This document shows positions 7,098 to 10,326 of a stretch of 10,326 nt of DNA, piece after piece; position 1 is the stretch's first letter, and each line of letters begins with the position of its first letter. A program made the position numbers and the translations under genes. This DNA comes from Clostridia bacterium (GTDB lineage: Bacteria; Bacillota; Clostridia; Oscillospirales; Acutalibacteraceae): positions 1-10,326 of the forward strand of contig JAFVWD010000313.1 in assembly GCA_017501865.1 (NCBI GenBank), read 5' to 3'. The notes under the pieces were generated by a model, which saw only the letters and a list, made by a program, of their open reading frames with translations, searched no databases and had not been told where the DNA came from.

Positions 7098-7160
7098 ATA
7101 ACTCAAATTTTGTCGTAAAATGGCCTGAGACTTATTGACACTTAAAATTTTTTGAGTTAT
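7098..7160. promoter_or_regulatory. Inverted repeat spanning the capsule-operon promoter (candidate operator)
   Basis: ATAACTCAAA (7098-7107) and TTTGAGTTAT (7151-7160) are perfect 10-bp inverted arms. Their centres are 53 bp apart, about five helical turns, so both would face the same side of the DNA. The right arm fills the end of the spacer and the first three bases of the -10 box; the left arm is upstream of the -35 and about 60 bp upstream of the predicted minus-strand start. Further inward, both arms continue with A/T runs and GTC, with gaps. A dimeric regulator binding both arms is inference. Confidence 0.5.
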
Positions 7161-7163
7161 AAT
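7135..7163 (+). promoter_or_regulatory. Consensus sigma-A promoter of the capsule operon
   Basis: A perfect TTGACA (7135-7140) and a perfect TATAAT (7158-7163) are separated by 17 nt. Transcription should begin near 7170, giving a leader of about 34 nt before the GTG at 7204. Such a full-consensus promoter would be strong unless repressed, which fits the inverted repeat laid over its -10. Confidence 0.88.
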
Positions 7164-7191
7164 CAAATAGTATATGTACATTAATTATATT

Positions 7192-7197
7192 GGAGGA
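7192..7197 (+). promoter_or_regulatory. Ribosome binding site that sets the adaptor start at 7204
   Basis: GGAGGA lies 6 nt before GTG at 7204. The in-frame ATG at 7174 sits only a few bases after the predicted transcription start and has no ribosome site, so the GTG is preferred. Confidence 0.85.
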
Positions 7198-7203
7198 ATA
7201 GAC

Positions 7204-7992
7204 GTGGCTCAAAAAGAACGTGATATGATAGAAATTGACCTTTTGAAACTTGTGCTTGTATTGTGGCGCAAAGTTTGGGCAATCATTCTTGCGGCAATTG
7301 TAGTGGGGGCAATTTCTTTTGGTGTGACATATAATTTCATCACACCTAAGTACCAGGCAAGTGTAAAGGTTTATGTTAACAACTCAACAAATCAGGTAGA
7401 TACAAATTCAATTACTTCTGCTGATATTATTGCTTCTAAGGACCTTGTTGACACTTATATTGTTACTCTTAAGACAAGAACAACATTAAATCAGGTAATT
7501 CAGGCAGCAGGGCTTGATTACACATATGAAGAATTAATGGAAATGATTACAGCAGCTTCCGTTAACTCAACAGAGGTTTTTGAAATTACCGTTACAAGTG
7601 AATCCGCAAAAGAGGCAGCTCTTATTGCAAACACTATTGCAGATATCTTCCCGACAAGAATTGCTGAAATAGTAGAAAACAGTTCAGTTAGAATTGTTGA
7701 CTATGCAATTATTAACGAAACACCTGTTTCTCCTAACTATATTAAGAATATTGCAGTCGGCGCTATGGTAGGTGCTGTTTTTGCAATGGTTCTCATTTTC
7801 TTACAATTTATTCTTGATAATAAGATTCACTCAGAGGATTATCTTATTGAAAATTATAAATATCCGATTCTTGCGGTTATTCCGGATTTAAATACTGCTT
7901 CAAAGCAAAAGTATTATAAAAGAAAGAAAAATTACTACAGTAATAATGCTGTTGCAGAAAAAATTGATTCAACAAGCGGAAAGGCGGAATAA
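7204..7992 (+). CDS. Wzz/CapA-type polysaccharide chain-length and tyrosine-kinase adaptor
   Basis: A 262-residue membrane protein starting at GTG. It has a short cytosolic N-terminus with I-D-L-L-K-L-V-L-V-L-W-R-K, typical of the Wzz domain, and a first membrane segment at about 25-46. An extracytoplasmic loop opens with P-K-Y-Q-A-S-V-K-V-Y-V (48-58). A proline motif, T-P-V-S-P-N (173-178), leads into the second membrane segment at about 183-204, followed by a cytosolic tail of about 58 residues. This is the CapA/CpsC/YveK family, whose tail activates the separate BY-kinase and which sets capsule or exopolysaccharide length. The kinase starts 3 nt downstream, so the pair is almost certainly co-translated. 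The tail holds two tyrosine pairs in a basic context (Y237-Y238 and Y244-Y245). It is the first gene after a consensus promoter, so it heads the operon. Confidence 0.92.
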   Translation: MAQKERDMIEIDLLKLVLVLWRKVWAIILAAIVVGAISFGVTYNFITPKYQASVKVYVNNSTNQVDTNSITSADIIASKDLVDTYIVTLKTRTTLNQVIQAAGLDYTYEELMEMITAASVNSTEVFEITVTSESAKEAALIANTIADIFPTRIAEIVENSSVRIVDYAIINETPVSPNYIKNIAVGAMVGAVFAMVLIFLQFILDNKIHSEDYLIENYKYPILAVIPDLNTASKQKYYKRKKNYYSNNAVAEKIDSTSGKAE

Positions 7993-7995
7993 GAG

Positions 7996-8715
7996 ATGGC
8001 TAAAAAGAAAAAATCTTATTATACAAAAAACGATAAAGCTACCGCCAGCGGAATCAGTTTTGCCGCAAAGGAAGCTTACAACCTTTTAAGAACAAACCTT
8101 TTCTTCTCTTTCTCAGATGATGTTAAGTGCCACGTTATAGGTGTTACAAGTACAATTTCATCTGAAGGTAAGAGTTTAACATCTGCAAACACAGCTATGG
8201 CAATGGCTGAAGCAGGAAAAAGAGTTTTACTCATAGACAGCGATATGCGCTTGCCTACAATCCATAAAAAATTAGGATTTAAGGCAGCACCGGGTCTTTC
8301 AAATCTTCTTGTTGGTATGAATGATGTTGAAAAGGCTATTTACAGACTTGAAGACAAGGGCTTTGATGTAATGCCTGCAGGTAATACACCACCAAACCCG
8401 ACAGAGCTTTTAGGCTCTGCCCGTATGGAAAAGCTTTTAAACGGTCTTTCTGCTCACTACGATTACATTATAATCGACCTTCCGCCTGTAACAATCGTTT
8501 CTGATGCACTTGTTGCTTCAAAATATCTGAGCGGTGTTGTTTTTGTTGTTCGTGGTGGTCGTGCTACAACAAGCGAGCTTGCAGAAGCTATGCGTCAGCT
8601 CGAATTCTCAAACGTAAAGGTTCTCGGTTTTGTTTACAACAGTGCTGAAGGTGCAAAAAATAATAACTACAGCAGAAAATATTCAAAATCTTACGGACGT
8701 TATTACGGTGCTTAA
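7996..8715 (+). CDS. CpsD/CapB-family bacterial tyrosine kinase (BY-kinase)
   Basis: A 239-residue cytosolic P-loop kinase that autophosphorylates on C-terminal tyrosines and controls polymer assembly with the adaptor. It has a Walker A-type loop S-T-I-S-S-E-G-K-S (52-60), a Walker A' V-L-L-I-D-S-D-M-R (77-85) with two Asp, and Walker B I-I-I-D-L-P-P (158-164). The upstream E-A-Y-N-L-L-R-T-N-L (26-35) is the usual oligomerisation motif of the family. The C-terminal cluster carries Y225, Y229, Y233, Y236 and Y237 among Lys/Arg/Ser. The N-terminus also has a basic K-K-K-K-S-Y-Y. The ribosome site AAGGCGG (7981-7987) lies inside the end of the adaptor gene, 8 nt before ATG. The split into two polypeptides is the Gram-positive form; proteobacterial Wzc is a fusion. 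MinD-like ATPases share the fold, but the tyrosine tail and context exclude them. Confidence 0.93.
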   Translation: MAKKKKSYYTKNDKATASGISFAAKEAYNLLRTNLFFSFSDDVKCHVIGVTSTISSEGKSLTSANTAMAMAEAGKRVLLIDSDMRLPTIHKKLGFKAAPGLSNLLVGMNDVEKAIYRLEDKGFDVMPAGNTPPNPTELLGSARMEKLLNGLSAHYDYIIIDLPPVTIVSDALVASKYLSGVVFVVRGGRATTSELAEAMRQLEFSNVKVLGFVYNSAEGAKNNNYSRKYSKSYGRYYGA

Positions 8716-8730
8716 AATTTTGATTTTAAT

Positions 8731-8767
8731 AAGGTGACGGGAGAGTATCTCGTCACCTTTCCAATTT
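8731..8767 (+). terminator. Hairpin between kinase and phosphatase: weak terminator or attenuator
   Basis: AAGGTGACG (8731-8739) pairs perfectly with CGTCACCTT (8751-8759), and the stem extends inward by G-T, G-C and A-T pairs to a 5-nt loop. A broken T run follows (TTTCCAATTTTT). The operon continues in the same direction 22 nt later without an obvious new promoter. Partial termination or 3'-end protection of the adaptor-kinase mRNA is more likely than a full stop. Confidence 0.65.
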
Positions 8768-8774
8768 TTAATTC

Positions 8775-8782
8775 AAGGGTGA
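8775..8782 (+). promoter_or_regulatory. Ribosome binding site that sets the phosphatase start at 8789
   Basis: AAGGGTGA ends 6 nt before ATG at 8789. The in-frame TTG at 8783 directly abuts this site and cannot be served by it. Starting at 8789 places the first metal-binding His at residue 5, as in CpsB/CapC relatives. Confidence 0.8.
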
Positions 8783-8788
8783 TTGACA

Positions 8789-9499
8789 ATGACAGATTTT
8801 CATTCTCACATATTACCGGGAATAGATGACGGTTGCAAAAATGTCGAAGAATCACTTCAGGTTCTTAAAGAAATGGCTGCTCAGGGTATTGAACGAGTTG
8901 CCGCAACACCACATTTTTACGCGTCACACAGCGGAGAAACACCTGATGAATTTTTAATTCGCAGAAATAATGCGGAAAGAATTCTCAGAGAAAAAATAGA
9001 AGGCGAAGAGGGGATTCCTGAAATCTTCTGCGGAGCAGAGGTTAAATATTTTCGCGGAATGAGTGGTGTGGAGGACCTCACAAAATTAACTCTTCAGGGA
9101 ACAGATCTTCTTCTTGTTGAGATGCCTTTTTCAAAATGGACTGATAAAGAAATAAAAGAGGTTTTGTCTTTAAATGAAAATCTTGGTGTAACTCCTATGC
9201 TCGCACATATAGAAAGATTTTTTTCTTACCAGAAAAATTTAGACTGGATTTATGAATTTAAAGATGCGGGGATTCTTATGCAGATGAATGCTGAATATAT
9301 TTTAGGTACATTCAGCTCCCGTAAAGCAATTAAGCTTATTAAAAACAGAGCAATTGATTTCTTAGGGTCAGATACTCACAACCCAACCGACAGAAAACCT
9401 AATTTAGGTCCGGCAATTAAAAAAATTGCAAAAAAGGCAGGCGAGGAGTATATTGACAGATTTTTAAGATACGAAGAAACTTACGCACCTCGCGGTTAA
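8789..9499 (+). CDS. PHP-domain protein-tyrosine phosphatase (CpsB/CapC/YwqE family)
   Basis: A 236-residue manganese-type phosphatase that removes phosphate from the tyrosine tail of the neighbouring kinase. The PHP metal ligands are all visible: D-F-H-S-H (H5, H7), G-I-D-D-G (D14), A-A-T-P-H (H42), G-A-E-V (E84), L-V-E-M-P (E111), A-H-I-E-R-F (H140) and G-S-D-T-H-N (D195, H197). Their spacing closely follows that of pneumococcal CpsB as I recall it. PHP proteins also include histidinol phosphatases and polymerase domains, but the H-S-H-I-L-P-G-I-D-D-G opening and the position directly after a BY-kinase make this assignment strong. It is 73 nt after the kinase, across a hairpin, and 26 nt before the next gene. 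Confidence 0.93.
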   Translation: MTDFHSHILPGIDDGCKNVEESLQVLKEMAAQGIERVAATPHFYASHSGETPDEFLIRRNNAERILREKIEGEEGIPEIFCGAEVKYFRGMSGVEDLTKLTLQGTDLLLVEMPFSKWTDKEIKEVLSLNENLGVTPMLAHIERFFSYQKNLDWIYEFKDAGILMQMNAEYILGTFSSRKAIKLIKNRAIDFLGSDTHNPTDRKPNLGPAIKKIAKKAGEEYIDRFLRYEETYAPRG

Positions 9500-9525
9500 T
9501 AAGGTTTTAAAAGGGGCTTGTAAAT

Positions 9526-10326
9526 ATGAAGTATGCTCTCATAGGATGTGGCAGAGTTTCAGGTAATCACATAAAAGCTGCTTTAGAGAATAATTTGGAA
9601 ATTGTTGCACTTTGTGATGTTGTACCTGAAAAGGCGGAAAAAATAAAAAAAGACTTTTCTTTAAACGAAAAGACTCTTGTTTATACAGATTATAAAGCAA
9701 TGCTTAATGATGTCAATGTTGATTTTGTTGCTATTGCAACTGAAAGCGGTACTCATGCAGAAATTGCAATTTACTGTGCTGAAAATAAAGTGAATTTCAT
9801 AGTAGAAAAGCCTCTTGCAATGTCAATTGCTGAAGCCGATGATATTATAAATGCAGTAGAAAAAAACAATGTTAAAGCCTGCGTTTCACATCAGAACAGA
9901 TTTAACATTGCAGTTCAGCATTTACATAATGCAATTTTAAACCAAAGATTCGGAAAAATTTCCCACGGCTCAATTAATATTCGCTGGCACCGCGGAGAAG
10001 ATTATTATACACGGGATAATTGGCGAGGTAAATGGGCAAGTGACGGTGGTACTTTAATGAATCAATGTATTCACGGAATAGATTTGCTTTCGTGGATGCT
10101 TGGGGAAGAAGTAAGTGAAGTTTGCGGTATGACAAACAATGCTTTTCATAGCTATATTGAGGCAGAGGATATAGGAGTTGCGGTTGTGCGTTTTAAAAAC
10201 GGTGCAGTTGCTACTATTGAGGGGACTACCAACTGCTTTGAAGATTTTGAACAGACACTTTGCGTATTCGGTGAAAACGGAACTGTAAGGCTCGGGGGAA
10301 TGAATGCAAACAAGGTAGATACCTGG
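9526..10326 (+). CDS. Gfo/Idh/MocA-family NAD(P)-dependent sugar dehydrogenase (3' end outside window), WlbA/WbpB-like
   Basis: Open from ATG at 9526 to the window end (267 codons, no stop), so the C-terminus is missing. An N-terminal Rossmann fold opens with A-L-I-G-C-G-R-V-S-G-N-H (4-15), followed by C-D at the end of the second strand (30-31). The family signature E-K-P is at 94-96, with K95 the expected catalytic lysine. The C-terminal-domain motif N-W-R-G-K-W-x-x-D-G-G-x-L-M-N-Q-C-I-H-G-I-D-L-L lies at 166-188, with H183 the expected catalytic histidine. This W-R-G-x-W/N-Q-x-I-H-x-x-D-L-L pattern recalls the UDP-GlcNAc-uronate 3-dehydrogenases WlbA/WbpB, which begin synthesis of 2,3-diacetamido-uronic acids, and the capsule-operon position agrees. 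Inositol or other sugar dehydrogenases cannot be excluded. The ribosome site AAAAGGGG (9509-9516) is 9 nt before ATG. Confidence 0.85.
   Translation, partial: MKYALIGCGRVSGNHIKAALENNLEIVALCDVVPEKAEKIKKDFSLNEKTLVYTDYKAMLNDVNVDFVAIATESGTHAEIAIYCAENKVNFIVEKPLAMSIAEADDIINAVEKNNVKACVSHQNRFNIAVQHLHNAILNQRFGKISHGSINIRWHRGEDYYTRDNWRGKWASDGGTLMNQCIHGIDLLSWMLGEEVSEVCGMTNNAFHSYIEAEDIGVAVVRFKNGAVATIEGTTNCFEDFEQTLCVFGENGTVRLGGMNANKVDTW

Noticed and set aside
7174..7203. Longer start (ATG at 7174) for the Wzz-type adaptor
   Set aside because: It lies almost at the predicted transcription start, has no ribosome site, and adds ten residues not typical of the family. GTG at 7204 has a GGAGGA site at good spacing.
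8783..8788. TTG start for the PHP phosphatase
   Set aside because: It abuts the ribosome site with no spacing; ATG at 8789 is properly spaced and gives the family's usual N-terminus.
1..10326. CRISPR arrays, tRNA/rRNA genes, phage or defence systems
   Set aside because: No regularly spaced direct repeats, cloverleaf-like RNA, integrase, transposase or toxin-antitoxin-type pair was seen.

Overview
The window looks like a piece of chromosome from a low-GC Gram-positive bacterium, most likely an uncultured gut Clostridia/Oscillospirales-type organism. This rests on A+T-rich codon use, strong AGGAGG/AAGGTGGT-type ribosome sites, a consensus sigma-A promoter, a DnaB/DnaI-style helicase-loading pair, and a capsule operon of the split Firmicutes type (separate membrane adaptor, tyrosine kinase and PHP phosphatase). 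I see no mobile element, CRISPR array, tRNA or rRNA. The species assignment is inference.

Layout. (1) 1-6073, plus strand: the C-terminal 526 residues of a large protein ending in a predicted seven-bladed beta-propeller; a DnaD/DnaB-domain primosome protein; a DnaI/DnaC-type helicase loader that overlaps it by ATGA; an L-fucose mutarotase (fucU); and recG. The genes are closely spaced (overlap to 47 nt) and no terminator is visible between them, so they may be one transcription unit. (2) 6085-6118: a hairpin terminator serving two convergent genes. (3) 6127-7008, minus strand: a PI-PLC X-domain protein with its own promoter and no secretion signal. (4) 7009-7203: a divergent promoter region with a consensus sigma-A promoter for the capsule operon and a 10-bp perfect inverted repeat whose right arm overlaps the -10 box. 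(5) 7204 to the window end, plus strand: start of a capsule/exopolysaccharide operon with a Wzz-type adaptor, BY-kinase, an intergenic hairpin, a PHP-type tyrosine phosphatase, and a Gfo/Idh/MocA dehydrogenase cut by the window edge.

How the genes work together. The DnaB-like protein and DnaI-like ATPase should load the replicative helicase, and RecG remodels stalled forks, so the first block is mostly replication and repair, with fucU as an unrelated passenger. In the last block the adaptor activates the kinase, the kinase phosphorylates its own tyrosine-rich tail, and the phosphatase reverses this; the cycle controls polymer length and export. The dehydrogenase resembles the WlbA/WbpB group, which would point to a diamino-uronic acid in the polymer.

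I did not find a clearly new multi-gene system. The items most worth a second look are the inverted repeat over the capsule promoter, a terminator-like hairpin inside the DnaB-like coding region, the apparently cytosolic PI-PLC, the hairpin between kinase and phosphatase, and the uncharacterised propeller protein. Two gene starts (7204 and 8789) were chosen by ribosome-site position over longer open frames.
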